From Pedobacter sp. MC2016-24 (lineage in GTDB: Bacteria; Bacteroidota; Bacteroidia; Sphingobacteriales; Sphingobacteriaceae): a stretch of 64,000 nucleotides of DNA. Below, piece by piece: positions 30,019 through 40,272 of this stretch. The position numbers were made by a program, and so were the translations under genes. Within the stretch, counting starts at the first letter, position 1. The number at the start of each line of letters is the position of its first letter. Location of the stretch: the NCBI RefSeq assembly GCF_015223055.1, contig NZ_JADFBX010000018.1, positions 57,328-121,327 on the forward strand. The letters run 5' to 3'. The notes under the pieces are model-generated. The model was not told where the DNA came from. It saw only the letters and a list, made by a program, of their open reading frames with translations, and ran no database searches.

Positions 30019-33000
30019 TTGAGAATAACGACCCTTATTTTTTTATTCCTGCAGTTCGCAGTCAAAATACTGTGTGCACAACCCTACTATTTTAAACATT
30101 ACCAGGTAGAAAACGGGCTGTCAAACAACAGTGTTTTTGCCAGTGTGCAGGACGATAAAGGATTCATGTGGTTTGGAACAAAAGATGGCCTGAACAGGTT
30201 TGATGGGTATTCCTTTAAAACCTACCGCCATGATCCATCAAACCCCTCAAGCCTGGGAAATGATAAGATTTATGCTTTGCTGAGTGATAAAGCCACGGGA
30301 CTTTGGGTAGGTACTGATCTGGGACTTTACAAATATCATCCTGAAAATGAAACTTTCAGCCTGGTCAAAGAGACGCTCAAATCTGGCATCCGAAGCATAC
30401 ACATAGATCGAAAGGGCGATTTATGGCTACTCTCCAACAACAAAGTATACCGCTATAACCCTATTAAAAAAGAATATTCATGGATAAGCGTAGATGATGC
30501 ATTTGACGTAGGGGCAGTTTATTGCCAGTCGAACGGAGAGATTTTAATTACCAGTGCCGATGGCAAAATAGCGGTGTACAATACTTTGAGCAAGTCTTTT
30601 AAAACCCGTTACCGGATAAATAAAAAAGGCTCAGAATCTGTTGGCTGGATTTCGAGGTTGATAGAGACCAAAGACCACCAGTTGTTGATTGGCGCCACTT
30701 ATCAGGGAATTAAGTTATTTGACCCTAAAACAAATGTGATCAAAGACATCCTGACGCTAAATAAAGACAAAACGCACATTTTTGTAAGGGACATACAAGC
30801 ATTAAACGAGGATGAGTTCTGGATTGGTACGGAATCTGGCTTATACATTTACAACCATAAAAATGGGCGTATTGTTCACCTGCAAAAGCAATACAGCAAT
30901 CCTTATACCCTATCTGACAATGCCATTTACACCTTGTGCAGAGACAGAGAGGGTGGCATGTGGAACGGAACTTATTTTGGCGGGATCAACTACTTTTCGC
31001 CTTCCTCCTCCATTTTTACAAAATATTTTCCTGAGCAACAGCACAAGGCCATTAGTGGAAGTGACATCCGTGAGATTTGTAAAGATAAAAACGGTAATTT
31101 CTGGATCGGCACTGAGGACGCCGGTCTGAATAAGCTCGAGCCTAAAACAGGAAACTTCACCTCGTTCTTTCCAAACGGCAACAAAAATAGCATTGCTCAT
31201 TCCAACATTCACGGTTTACTGGCAGATGGCAACGAACTTTGGATCGGCACCTTCGAACGTGGCCTGGATGTCATGAATATCAATACCGGGCTGGTAACCA
31301 AACATTATGAGGCTGGAAAGGGAAGTTCATTACGGTCCAGTTTTGCCCTGAGTATCGTTAAAACAAGGAAGGGAGATATATTGATTGGCACAACGGTAGG
31401 AATTTATAAGTACAACCGTAAAAAAGATGATTTTGATGCCATACCCGGTCTACCCTTTTATTTCTTTAACAATATACTGGAGGACAGTGAGGGAAATATA
31501 TGGGCGGGTACCTATAACAACGGACTTGTCCGCTTCAGATTAGGGGAAAACGACTATATAAACTTGAGGAATGATCCGAATGACCCGCATACTTTGGGCA
31601 ACGACATCATAAACGGCATTTTTGAAGACAGTAAAAAGAACATCTGGGTAGTCACCGATGGCGGTGGATTGTCCCTGCTGGATAAGAAAAAATTAAGCTT
31701 CAAATCCTACAATACCAGTCATGGATTCCCCAGTAATTTCCTCTTCAGGATCCAGGAGGCCCATGACCATAAATTATGGATCAGCAGCACCGGCGGCCTG
31801 GTCCGTTTTGATCCACAAACTGGAGGCGTAAAAACGTATACCAAAGCCGATGGATTGCTTACAGACCAATTCAATTACAATTCTTCTTATAAAGATACCG
31901 ATGGCAGAATGTATTTTGGCAGCGTAAAAGGGATGGTTAGTTTCTTACCAGAACAGCTCAATACGACAACCAAGACCGCTGCGATTTTTCTGACAGGTTT
32001 CCAGATCGAAAATGTAGAAAGTAAGGATCCAAAGGCAAAACAAATACTGAGCAAGTCCATTCTTTACACGGATGAACTGACCCTGGACCATACCCAATCT
32101 TCCTTTAGCATGGATTTCGCGGGCTTAAGTTATTCTGCTCCGGAAATGACAGAATATGCTTACAGGATGAAAGGCTTATACAACAACTGGATTTATTTGA
32201 AAACCAACAGAAAGGTCTATTTTACAAAACTAGCTCCCGGAACCTATATTTTCCAGGCAAAGGCAATGGTTAGCGGAAGCAGTCAGTGGAGCAAAAACAA
32301 CATCGAGCTGCGCATCACAATTTTACCACCTTTCTGGAAAACATCTGTTGCCTATTTCCTCTATGCCCTGCTATTTCTGGGACTAATTACCGCCCTGACC
32401 TTACAATACCACAAAAGAACCGAGCTTAGGAACAAAAGGAGGATGAAGCTATTTGAGCATCAAAAGGAAAAGGAAATATACCAGGCCAAGATTGAGTTTT
32501 TTACCAATGTAGCGCACGAGATCCGTACGCCGCTTACCCTGATTAAAGGACCAATGGAAAAGATCATCAAAGGCGCTAAAGAGGTTCCTTTGATTGAGAA
32601 AAACCTGAGAATCATGAACCGGAATACGGACCGTTTACTCAACCTCACCAATCAGCTGCTCGATTTCAGAAAAACTGAAGTTCGTGGATATTCCCTGAAT
32701 TTTGTGAAAGTTAATGTATCCGAACTCATTCTGGATGTCAACATGCAATTTCAGGATGCCGCTGAAAACAAGAAAATTACTTTTGAAACGGTACTTCCCC
32801 CGGAAAATTTTTACGCCTACGCCGATACCGAGGCCTTGTATAAAATCATGAGTAACCTGGTCGATAATGCCATTAAATATGGGAAATCAAAAGTAAGTAT
32901 CATGCTCCATATAGATGAGGCAAAAGATCAGTTTAGCATTCACATCATTAATGATGGGCATAAGATACCGTACGAACTCAGAAACAAAATATTTGAACCT

Positions 33001-33195
33001 TTTTACAGGTCGAAAGAAACAGAAATGCAGCAAGGTACTGGTATTGGTTTATCCATATCAAGATCACTAGCAGAATTGCACCAGGGCAATTTATATCTGG
33101 AAGAAAGTGACCCGGAATGTAGTATGTTTGTGGCTATATTCCCAATTCATCAGGCAATGGAATTCAATTTAGAAGGAAAATGGAAACGGAAGTAA
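30019..33195 (+). CDS. HTCS-type sensor histidine kinase (propeller, Y_Y_Y, kinase), without fused regulator
   Basis: 1058 residues; TTG start followed by a signal peptide (MRITTLIFLFLQFAVKILCA). A periplasmic sensor of about 14 two-component-regulator propeller repeats (DKGFMWFGTKDGLNRFDGYS, GNFWIGTEDAGLNKLEP) is followed by a Y_Y_Y domain (SAPEMTEYAYRMKGLYNNW), one membrane helix (about 778-800), a HisKA domain with His833 in NVAHEIRTPLTLIKGP, and a HATPase with NLVDNAIKYG and QGTGIGLSIS. Such sensors bind oligosaccharides in the periplasm and control a nearby SusCD operon. Normally the same polypeptide continues into a receiver and AraC domain; here it stops, and those domains are in the next gene, which overlaps by 16 bp. 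Confidence 0.93.
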   Translation: MRITTLIFLFLQFAVKILCAQPYYFKHYQVENGLSNNSVFASVQDDKGFMWFGTKDGLNRFDGYSFKTYRHDPSNPSSLGNDKIYALLSDKATGLWVGTDLGLYKYHPENETFSLVKETLKSGIRSIHIDRKGDLWLLSNNKVYRYNPIKKEYSWISVDDAFDVGAVYCQSNGEILITSADGKIAVYNTLSKSFKTRYRINKKGSESVGWISRLIETKDHQLLIGATYQGIKLFDPKTNVIKDILTLNKDKTHIFVRDIQALNEDEFWIGTESGLYIYNHKNGRIVHLQKQYSNPYTLSDNAIYTLCRDREGGMWNGTYFGGINYFSPSSSIFTKYFPEQQHKAISGSDIREICKDKNGNFWIGTEDAGLNKLEPKTGNFTSFFPNGNKNSIAHSNIHGLLADGNELWIGTFERGLDVMNINTGLVTKHYEAGKGSSLRSSFALSIVKTRKGDILIGTTVGIYKYNRKKDDFDAIPGLPFYFFNNILEDSEGNIWAGTYNNGLVRFRLGENDYINLRNDPNDPHTLGNDIINGIFEDSKKNIWVVTDGGGLSLLDKKKLSFKSYNTSHGFPSNFLFRIQEAHDHKLWISSTGGLVRFDPQTGGVKTYTKADGLLTDQFNYNSSYKDTDGRMYFGSVKGMVSFLPEQLNTTTKTAAIFLTGFQIENVESKDPKAKQILSKSILYTDELTLDHTQSSFSMDFAGLSYSAPEMTEYAYRMKGLYNNWIYLKTNRKVYFTKLAPGTYIFQAKAMVSGSSQWSKNNIELRITILPPFWKTSVAYFLYALLFLGLITALTLQYHKRTELRNKRRMKLFEHQKEKEIYQAKIEFFTNVAHEIRTPLTLIKGPMEKIIKGAKEVPLIEKNLRIMNRNTDRLLNLTNQLLDFRKTEVRGYSLNFVKVNVSELILDVNMQFQDAAENKKITFETVLPPENFYAYADTEALYKIMSNLVDNAIKYGKSKVSIMLHIDEAKDQFSIHIINDGHKIPYELRNKIFEPFYRSKETEMQQGTGIGLSISRSLAELHQGNLYLEESDPECSMFVAIFPIHQAMEFNLEGKWKRK

Positions 33196-33983
33196 ACTTG
33201 ACATCAGAAATGGAATTTGACAATTACAACAAATCGGTTGTTTTAGTAGTAGATGACAATGAAGAGATTTTAGAGTTCATCATGGATGACCTGACTGAAA
33301 AATTCGATGTCCTGACTGCAAAAAATGGTGTAGAAGCGCTGGAAATCCTGGAAAATGAAATTGTTCATTTGATTATCAGTGATGTGATGATGCCCGAAAT
33401 GGATGGTTTTGAATTTTGCAGAAGAATTAAATCCAGCATTGAATACAGCCATATTCCATTGATTTTGCTGACAGCGAAAGACACCCTGGAATCAAAAATA
33501 CAGGGTTTGGAACTTGGGGCAGATGTGTATGTTGAGAAGCCGTTTTCTCCGGAGTTTCTGCAGGTGCAGGCTTGCAGTCTGATTGCCAATAGAAATAAGA
33601 TTAAAACTTACTTCTCCAGCTCGCCGTTGCTGCACATGAAAACCATCGCCCATTCGAAAACAGATGAACAATTTCTCGAAAGAATACAGGTGATTATTGA
33701 TGAAAACATCAGCAATCCAGACCTGGATGTGGAACATCTGGCAAGCCGCATGCACATGAGCAGACCTACGCTGTACAGAAAAATCAAATCCATATCCAAC
33801 CTCAGTCCGAATGAACTGATTAACATTTCACGTTTAAAAAAAGGTGCGGAGTTGCTGAAGCAGGGTGCGTTTAAGATCTATGAAATTTCCGAATTGATTG
33901 GATACAGCTCTCAAACCCATTTTGGCAGAGTTTTCTCCAAGCAATTCGGAATGTCACCTACGGAATACGCAAATAGTAAATAA
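33180..33983 (+). CDS. response regulator with AraC-type HTH, separated from its sensor
   Basis: 267 residues. Receiver domain (about 18-135) with acceptor Asp68 in HLIISDVMMPEMDGFEF, the acidic pair VVDDNEE and the conserved K in DVYVEKPFSPEF. Then an AraC HTH (about 165-265): LDVEHLASRMHMSRPTLYRK and EISELIGYSSQTHFGRVFSK, ending FGMSPTEYA. These are exactly the two C-terminal modules of a hybrid two-component system. The gene starts in another frame within the end of the sensor gene (16-bp overlap). Phosphotransfer from the neighbouring kinase and control of the opposite-strand PUL operon are inferred from standard HTCS biology. It converges with the GH127-like gene with 1 bp between stops. 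Confidence 0.92.
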   Translation: METEVNLTSEMEFDNYNKSVVLVVDDNEEILEFIMDDLTEKFDVLTAKNGVEALEILENEIVHLIISDVMMPEMDGFEFCRRIKSSIEYSHIPLILLTAKDTLESKIQGLELGADVYVEKPFSPEFLQVQACSLIANRNKIKTYFSSSPLLHMKTIAHSKTDEQFLERIQVIIDENISNPDLDVEHLASRMHMSRPTLYRKIKSISNLSPNELINISRLKKGAELLKQGAFKIYEISELIGYSSQTHFGRVFSKQFGMSPTEYANSK

Positions 33984-33984
33984 C

Positions 33985-36498
33985 CTACTTTTTGGTTTCT
34001 ACCTTAACCTGTAAAATACCTGCCGCAGCATTGGCCTTAGCCACGATATTTAACCGGATTTTTTTAACTATAAAAGCATCTCCATCTGAATGCACCAGGT
34101 TAAACTGATCCTTTAAAGTAGAATAAATGTCTGTGCTGTAAACAGGAAAGGGCTTCCAGCCAGAAGTTGCATCAGCAGCAGCTTCTAAGGTCCAGGATTC
34201 CGGAACCTGCACCCCGCCCTGATCGTCATACCAATAAACGGCAAAGGATTTTACATCCCTTGGCTGCTCAAAATCAAATTCTATGGACTGTGGCTTCCCT
34301 TTTTGCGGATAGGAGGTCCAGCGTTCTATACTGGTATCAAAAGATTTTTTAGGAAACTTCCCGCTGACCACAGCGATTACGTTTTCGCCTTCATTTGTAT
34401 GGCTGGCCTTAATGCTACTAATTTCCTTGGGAAGGAATACCACAGCCTGCTTAGCCGTCACCTCATTTTCAGGGAACCAAACATTCATGGTAGAAACTCC
34501 CCTGTTGTCCCAGGCATAATACGGGATCAGGTTTAAATCAGTATTTTGCACCGCTCCCTTCATATCAATATATTTTGCAGGCAGGTTCTTTATAACTTCA
34601 ACACCTGCCAATACGCCAGTATCGTCTGTACTTATTGTGGCATTTGTGATTTGGGCGGGTACATAAGACCGGTTCACATCCGCACGATTATCTATACCTT
34701 CGGCGCAATACACGATCGGTCCGCGGGTAATCGCGATTCTATTTCGATCAGCCTCAACCCGATCGTCTGCCACTGTATATCTGACCGGCATGGGTAACCG
34801 CAGCTCTACCCGGTCGCCTACATTCCATTTCCGGTTAATGGAAACAAAACCTTTGTCTACTTTGGCCCCCTGTACCTGCTTGCCATTTACCCAAATGGAC
34901 CATGGCCTGGCATTGTGATCTGTGTATTTGTACAATCCGCCAGGAACAAATTGCGAACCTGCCCAACTCGGGATTCTAAGCTTTAAAGCAAAGGGCTGAT
35001 TCGCCCTCGCAGGCGTAACTTCCAATTTAACAGATTCATCAAAAGGATATTTGCTCACCTGTTTTAAATGAACATTGCCCAGGCTTAATGGAATATCTGT
35101 ACTGCTGCTGGTGTAAAATGTACAGTAAATGTCACTTTGAGTATGCGCATACATCATTCCCGACACCTGTGGTATCAGTCTGGCCAGATTTGTTGGGCAG
35201 CATGCCGTACCAAACCAGTGTGACCGGTCAACCATCCCTTCCGATTGCAACGGGTTTACATAAAAAAATTTATTGCCTTCAAGATTTACCCCGGCCAGCA
35301 CATTGTTTAACAAAGCCACTTCGGCTACGTCCATATATTTGCCATCTTTGTTCAACAAAAACATGCGCTGGTTAAAAAACACGTTACCAACTGCAGCACA
35401 GGTTTCATTATAAGCTTCCTTATTGGGTAAAAGAAATTCATCCCCAAATCCTTCTATCCCATGTATAGCGCCCAGGCCTCCGGTAATGTGCATCCGGGTA
35501 TCGGTGATGTTGGCCCAGATTTTATCCAGTGCAACGCCCAGCGTAGGATCATCAGTCAAAGCATCTACATCAGACATGGCAGCATATAAATACGTGGCCC
35601 TAACCGCATGTCCCACTGCTTTATCCTGCGCCCTAACCGGCAGTTGCTGCTGTGCATATTCAGGAGACATTACTCCTTTTCCACCAGGTTTGTAAGTTAC
35701 CCCCCTGATGTCTAAAAACTTCCTGGCCATATCCAGGTAAAGTCTGTTTCCGGTAACCCGGTATAGTTTTACCAGGGCGAGTTCTATCTCCTGATGACCA
35801 GGCGCCTGATTTACCGGTTTTCCGTTATTGTAAGCAGGATCTCCTTCAAAAAACACCCGGTTAACGTGCTTTGCACTTTTCTCGGCAACGTCCAGTAAGT
35901 TTCTTTTACCTGTAGCCTGATAATACGCAGCAGCGGCTTCGTACAAATGGCCGATATTGTAAAGCTCGTGACTGTGTACTTCCCACGAATATGGCCTGTC
36001 GCCCATACCCGATCCACCCCACAAAGGTGCAGTTTTATAGGATCCCGTGATGTGCGGTGGATAAAGATATCCGTCTTTTTGCTGTGCCGCAGCTATAATT
36101 TTGGCCAGATTATCTATTTCTTGCTCTAGTTTTTTATCCCGCCCGATTTGTAATAAATAAGCAGCCCCCTCTATTACTTTAAACAGATCCGAACTGGCAT
36201 ACCTGCTATCGGAAGGTAAAGGCCCTCCCTTTCCGCTTAAATAGTTTGCAGTTCTCCGCAAATCCTCCGCAGCATCTTGAGTACGTTCAAATGCTACCGG
36301 AATCAATACTTCCTTCTGAAGTTTAATGCGTTGACGCCAAAACTGGTCTTCCAGCTTTACCTTATTGAAGGCAATTGGGATCAGCAAATCTGCAGCCGGT
36401 TTGGCCTTAATTTTTGTCTGTCCCGATTGCGCGTACATATTATTTACGTTACACAGGGATAAGCACAAACACAGGTTTAAACTTAAAATTTTATACAT
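33985..36498 (-). CDS. GH127/GH146-like glycoside hydrolase (DUF1680), secreted
   Basis: 837 residues with an N-terminal signal peptide ending near MYAQ. The (alpha/alpha)6 barrel of the beta-L-arabinofuranosidase clan is recognisable: KVKLEDQFWRQRIKLQKEVL, HSHELYNIGHLYEAAAAYYQ, HGIEGFGDEFLLPN and ETCAAVGNVFFNQRMF, where Glu and Cys belong to the metal/catalytic site, followed by GTACCPTNLARL with the Cys pair. Then come a beta-sandwich (LKLRIPSWAG, VSINRKWNVGDRVELRLPMP) and a C-terminal discoidin-like domain (about 700-800: SWTLEAAADATSGWKP). Known members hydrolyse beta-L-arabinofuranosides, but the family is broad and the operon otherwise points to mannan, so the substrate is open. Last gene of the PUL operon. 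Confidence 0.85.
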   Translation of the reverse strand: MYKILSLNLCLCLSLCNVNNMYAQSGQTKIKAKPAADLLIPIAFNKVKLEDQFWRQRIKLQKEVLIPVAFERTQDAAEDLRRTANYLSGKGGPLPSDSRYASSDLFKVIEGAAYLLQIGRDKKLEQEIDNLAKIIAAAQQKDGYLYPPHITGSYKTAPLWGGSGMGDRPYSWEVHSHELYNIGHLYEAAAAYYQATGKRNLLDVAEKSAKHVNRVFFEGDPAYNNGKPVNQAPGHQEIELALVKLYRVTGNRLYLDMARKFLDIRGVTYKPGGKGVMSPEYAQQQLPVRAQDKAVGHAVRATYLYAAMSDVDALTDDPTLGVALDKIWANITDTRMHITGGLGAIHGIEGFGDEFLLPNKEAYNETCAAVGNVFFNQRMFLLNKDGKYMDVAEVALLNNVLAGVNLEGNKFFYVNPLQSEGMVDRSHWFGTACCPTNLARLIPQVSGMMYAHTQSDIYCTFYTSSSTDIPLSLGNVHLKQVSKYPFDESVKLEVTPARANQPFALKLRIPSWAGSQFVPGGLYKYTDHNARPWSIWVNGKQVQGAKVDKGFVSINRKWNVGDRVELRLPMPVRYTVADDRVEADRNRIAITRGPIVYCAEGIDNRADVNRSYVPAQITNATISTDDTGVLAGVEVIKNLPAKYIDMKGAVQNTDLNLIPYYAWDNRGVSTMNVWFPENEVTAKQAVVFLPKEISSIKASHTNEGENVIAVVSGKFPKKSFDTSIERWTSYPQKGKPQSIEFDFEQPRDVKSFAVYWYDDQGGVQVPESWTLEAAADATSGWKPFPVYSTDIYSTLKDQFNLVHSDGDAFIVKKIRLNIVAKANAAAGILQVKVETKK

Positions 36499-36529
36499 AC
36501 TTGAATACTTAGTTACGTTAAAATGCTCC

Positions 36530-38815
36530 TTATTTGGCTGTAGAGAATGAATATGGAAAGGCTGATTCCTGGCTACCCCTTTGTTTATTCGGCTGCTCCG
36601 ACATGTTGAAATCTAAAACAGCACCCTGTGTCAGCACAGCATGGCTGATCCAGTTTTTATCATACAATTTACCATTGTATTTTAAGCTTTGAACATACCT
36701 GTTTTTATCGCTGTTGTTTGCGGCATTGATGACAACAGTTTTTCCGTTTTCCAGGTTTAGGGTGATTTTTTTAAATAAAGGTGCACCCAAAACATACTGA
36801 TCTGTGGCAGGCGTTACCGGATAAAATCCCAAAGCGGAAAACACATACCAGGCTGATGTTTGTCCGTTATCTTCATCTCCACAATATCCATCTGGTGTAG
36901 CCTGATACATTCTATTCATCGTTTCACGTACCCAATACTGGGTTTTCCAGGCTGCGCCACCATAATTGTACAAATAAATCATGTGTTGTATGGGCTGATT
37001 GCCATGTGCATACTGGCCCATATTGGCAATTTGCATCTCCCTGATCTCGTGAATTACACTCCCGTAATAACTGTCATCAAACACTGGTGGAAGCGTGAAT
37101 ACAGAATCCAGCTTTTGCACAAACTTTGCATTTCCGCCCATTAACCTGGATAATCCGGCAATATCATGGAATACGGACCAGGAATAGTGCCAGCTGTTTC
37201 CTTCAGTAAATGCATCGCCCCATTTAAATGGGTTAAAAGGCGATTGAAATTCGCCATTTTCATTTTTCCCCCGCATCAAACCACTTGAGGCATCAAATAG
37301 GTTTTTATAGTTCATGCTTCTTTTGGCATAAACATCCAGGACCGACTTTGGTTTATTCAGCGCTTTCCCAAGCTGATAAATGGCGAAATCATCATAAGCA
37401 TATTCCAAGGTTCTGGCTGCATTTTCATTGATTTTTACATCATAAGGGACGTAACCCAATTTATTGTAATACGCCACGCCACGACGTCCCGTAGCATTGG
37501 GTCCCTCATTTGCTGCACCATGTGTAACCGCATCCCATAAGGTATTGATGTCATAATCACGCATCCCCTTAATGTAAGCATCCGCAACCACAGCGGCCGA
37601 ATTGTTTCCAATCATACAATCCGCGTAACCCGGACTCGACCATTCCGGCAACCAGCCACCTTCTTTAAAGTCATTGACCAAGCCCTGCTGCATCTCTTTG
37701 TTAACAGCTGGATAAACCAGGTTCAGGAACGGATAAAGTGCCCTAAAAGTGTCCCAGAATCCGGTTCCGGCAAACCGGTATCCTGCCAGCGTTTTACCGT
37801 TATACGGACTCCAGTGTATGGGCTGCCCGGCAGCATTCAACTCGTACATTTTATGCGGAAAGAACAAGGTACGGTACATGCAGGAATAAAATGTCCTGAT
37901 TTGATCCTGACTACCCCCTTCTACTTTGATGCGGCCGAGCGTTTTGTTCCAGACCGTTCTTACCTTTTGTTTGGTCAGGTTAAAATCATCTGTTCCAAGC
38001 TCTCTTTGCAGGTTCATTTCTGCCTGTTCCATGCTGATAAACGATGAAGCAACCCTGACAGTAACCTGCTCTCCTTTTACCGTTTTAAAACCAATGACTG
38101 CGCCACTATGGTTACTTTCCAGTTCCAATTCCTGCTTAAGTATTTTATCGCTGAATGTTTTAGACAGTGCAAAGTCTTTACTAAAATACATGACAAAATA
38201 ATTCCTGAAATTTTTGGGTAGCGGCCCGCTGGAATATTTGCTGGAATAACCGATGATCTTTCTTTCAGCCGGAAGTATTTTAATGTAGGAGCCTTTATCA
38301 AAGGCATCTATGACCACAAATGAGCTGTCGGATTTTGGGAAAGTAAACCGAAACTGTGCCGCACGTTCTGTCGGCGTAATTTCTGTAGTTACATCAGCAT
38401 CTGCCAGGTAAACACTATAATAATATGGCTTTACAACCTCAGCCTTATGACTGAACCAACTCGCACGATCATCTTCTGTAAACTTTAAACGCCCTGTTAC
38501 CGGCATCATAGAAAACTGCCCGTAATCGTTCATCCAGGGAGAGGGCTGATGCGTTTGTTTAAAGCCCCTGATCTTATCGGCATCGTAAGTATACGCCCAT
38601 CCATCTCCCATTTTGCCCGTTTGCGGGGTCCAAAAATTCATTCCCCAGGGCACTGCAACTGCGGGATAAGTATTTCCATTGGACAGGGAAGGTTTGGATT
38701 GTGTACCCATTAGGGGATTTACCATATCCACCGGGTCATAAGACTGGCCTGCCGGCTGGGCTTGTGTAGCTAAAGTGCCCAGGAATAAGAGGAAGCTGAT
38801 ATATATTTTATTCAT
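36530..38815 (-). CDS. GH92 family alpha-mannosidase-like enzyme with Gln at the catalytic-acid position
   Basis: The start is set at MNKIYISFLLFLGTLATQAQ, which gives a signal peptide; the longer upstream reading runs into the GH125 end. 761 residues: N-terminal beta-sandwich (VDMVNPLMGTQSKPSLSNGN, YPAVAVPWGMNFWTPQTG) and (alpha/alpha)6 barrel (GFWDTFRALYPFLNLVYP, GDEDNGQTSAWYVFSALGFY), typical of calcium-dependent exo-alpha-mannosidases. The motif that normally reads HGNEP is HGNQP here (Gln607). In characterised GH92 enzymes that Glu is the catalytic acid, and its change to Gln is known from an enzyme acting on mannose-1-phospho-6-mannose. A phosphodiester-linked mannose substrate is therefore plausible. 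It lies 29 bp after the GH125 gene. Confidence 0.93.
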   Translation of the reverse strand: MNKIYISFLLFLGTLATQAQPAGQSYDPVDMVNPLMGTQSKPSLSNGNTYPAVAVPWGMNFWTPQTGKMGDGWAYTYDADKIRGFKQTHQPSPWMNDYGQFSMMPVTGRLKFTEDDRASWFSHKAEVVKPYYYSVYLADADVTTEITPTERAAQFRFTFPKSDSSFVVIDAFDKGSYIKILPAERKIIGYSSKYSSGPLPKNFRNYFVMYFSKDFALSKTFSDKILKQELELESNHSGAVIGFKTVKGEQVTVRVASSFISMEQAEMNLQRELGTDDFNLTKQKVRTVWNKTLGRIKVEGGSQDQIRTFYSCMYRTLFFPHKMYELNAAGQPIHWSPYNGKTLAGYRFAGTGFWDTFRALYPFLNLVYPAVNKEMQQGLVNDFKEGGWLPEWSSPGYADCMIGNNSAAVVADAYIKGMRDYDINTLWDAVTHGAANEGPNATGRRGVAYYNKLGYVPYDVKINENAARTLEYAYDDFAIYQLGKALNKPKSVLDVYAKRSMNYKNLFDASSGLMRGKNENGEFQSPFNPFKWGDAFTEGNSWHYSWSVFHDIAGLSRLMGGNAKFVQKLDSVFTLPPVFDDSYYGSVIHEIREMQIANMGQYAHGNQPIQHMIYLYNYGGAAWKTQYWVRETMNRMYQATPDGYCGDEDNGQTSAWYVFSALGFYPVTPATDQYVLGAPLFKKITLNLENGKTVVINAANNSDKNRYVQSLKYNGKLYDKNWISHAVLTQGAVLDFNMSEQPNKQRGSQESAFPYSFSTAK

Positions 38816-38844
38816 CGTGTGTTGAGGATTCTGTACCATTCTGA

Positions 38845-40263
38845 TTATGAAGTTAACAATTGCGGTATATGTTGATGGGTACGCCACAGCAGCTCTCCAA
38901 ATAAGGTGTTTGACCATGCAAACCAGGCTCTTGTGAAATTAGCAGGATCATCCTTATGGAAAGATTCATGCATAAAACCTGTACCGGCATGTGTACGCTG
39001 TAAAGTTTTAATACACTGCCGGATTTCTTCCTGATCATCTGAGGTTAAAGCACGCATGGTGATACTCATTGGCCAGATCATATCCTGCCCCACATGCGGC
39101 CCCCCGATGCCTTCAGCAGCACTGCCTTTATAAAAAAACGGGTTATCGTCCGATAGGACAAACCTTCTGGTATTTTTATAAATCTCATCATTTGCTTCAA
39201 CAGCCCCCAGATACGGCAGGGCAAGTAAACTTGGTACATTGGCATCGTCCATCAGATAGGCATTGCCAAAGCCATCTACTTCAAAGGCGTAGATTTTACC
39301 GTATTTGGGATGGTTGACAATGCCATACTTTTGAATGGCTGCATGTACTTCCAAAGCGAGCGCATTCAGTTCGGCAGCAAGTTGTTTATCGCCGAAAATC
39401 TGATCCGTCATTTCCGCAGCCTGCTTCAAAGAACGCACTGCAAAAAAATTAGCAGGAATTAGAAATGGAAATATCGTAGCATCATCACTGGGTCTGAATG
39501 AAGAGCAGATCAAACCAACAGGCTTTACCGGAAATCCGTATCCAGCCATAGGCAGGGAATCTGTTGGTTTAGGTGTTTCGCGCTGAAAATGATAAGGGCC
39601 GTTTCCACTTTTTCGTTGCTGTTCCCTGAACGTTTTCAATGTATTTTCTATACCCTTTTTCCAGTCTGCGGTAAATGGCGTCTGGTCGCCCGATTTCTTC
39701 CAGTAATGGTAAGCCAACCTGATGGGATAACACAAAGAGTCAATTTCCCATTTCCTTTCATGAACTCCAGGCAGCATGGCGGTTTGATCTGTCTTCCATT
39801 CCCCTATTTTTGTCGCATCCCCATAAAAAGCATTGGCATAAGGATCCTTTAAAATACATTTGGTTTGATGGGCGATTACCCCTGCGATCAGTTTTTTTAG
39901 CGCCTGATCTTCATTGATAAATTGTAGGTAGGGCCAAACTTGTGCAGAACTGTCCCGCAACCACATGGCATCAATATCCCCTGTAATGACATAGGTATCA
40001 GGCTTGCCATGCTCCTCTGTATAATACACCGTGGTATCCAGCGTATTCGGGAAGCAATTTTCAAAAAGCCAGGCCAGCTCCGGATTTTTCAGCCCCGACT
40101 GGAAAGTTTTGATCGCCGCCTCTACCGCTTTACTTTGAAAATGACGTTTGGATACCGGCAGCCTGACTACCGGAAATTTTTGCCCACTGGCAAAAGAAAA
40201 CTTGGAGCTGAGCAAACCAGCGCCAAGTATACTAGTATTTTTAATAAATGTTCTTCGTTTCAT
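38845..40263 (-). CDS. GH125 exo-alpha-1,6-mannosidase, Tat-exported
   Basis: 472 residues. The N-terminus MKRRTFIKNTSILGAGLLSS has the twin-arginine motif RRTFIK and a hydrophobic stretch, so it is folded before export. The family signs of GH125 are present: TGDIDAMWLRDSSAQVWPY, ACC-free PYANAFYG, ERKWEIDSLCYPIRLAYHYW, VDGFGNAYLMDDANVPSLLA, GIGGPHVGQDMIWPMSIT and FTRAWFAWSNTLFGELLW. GH125 enzymes remove alpha-1,6-linked mannose, the backbone linkage of yeast mannan. Its place between two GH92 genes in one operon (28 and 9 bp gaps) supports a joint role in trimming branched mannan. Length is normal. Confidence 0.94.
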   Translation of the reverse strand: MKRRTFIKNTSILGAGLLSSKFSFASGQKFPVVRLPVSKRHFQSKAVEAAIKTFQSGLKNPELAWLFENCFPNTLDTTVYYTEEHGKPDTYVITGDIDAMWLRDSSAQVWPYLQFINEDQALKKLIAGVIAHQTKCILKDPYANAFYGDATKIGEWKTDQTAMLPGVHERKWEIDSLCYPIRLAYHYWKKSGDQTPFTADWKKGIENTLKTFREQQRKSGNGPYHFQRETPKPTDSLPMAGYGFPVKPVGLICSSFRPSDDATIFPFLIPANFFAVRSLKQAAEMTDQIFGDKQLAAELNALALEVHAAIQKYGIVNHPKYGKIYAFEVDGFGNAYLMDDANVPSLLALPYLGAVEANDEIYKNTRRFVLSDDNPFFYKGSAAEGIGGPHVGQDMIWPMSITMRALTSDDQEEIRQCIKTLQRTHAGTGFMHESFHKDDPANFTRAWFAWSNTLFGELLWRTHQHIPQLLTS

Positions 40264-40272
40264 CTTTCTATC

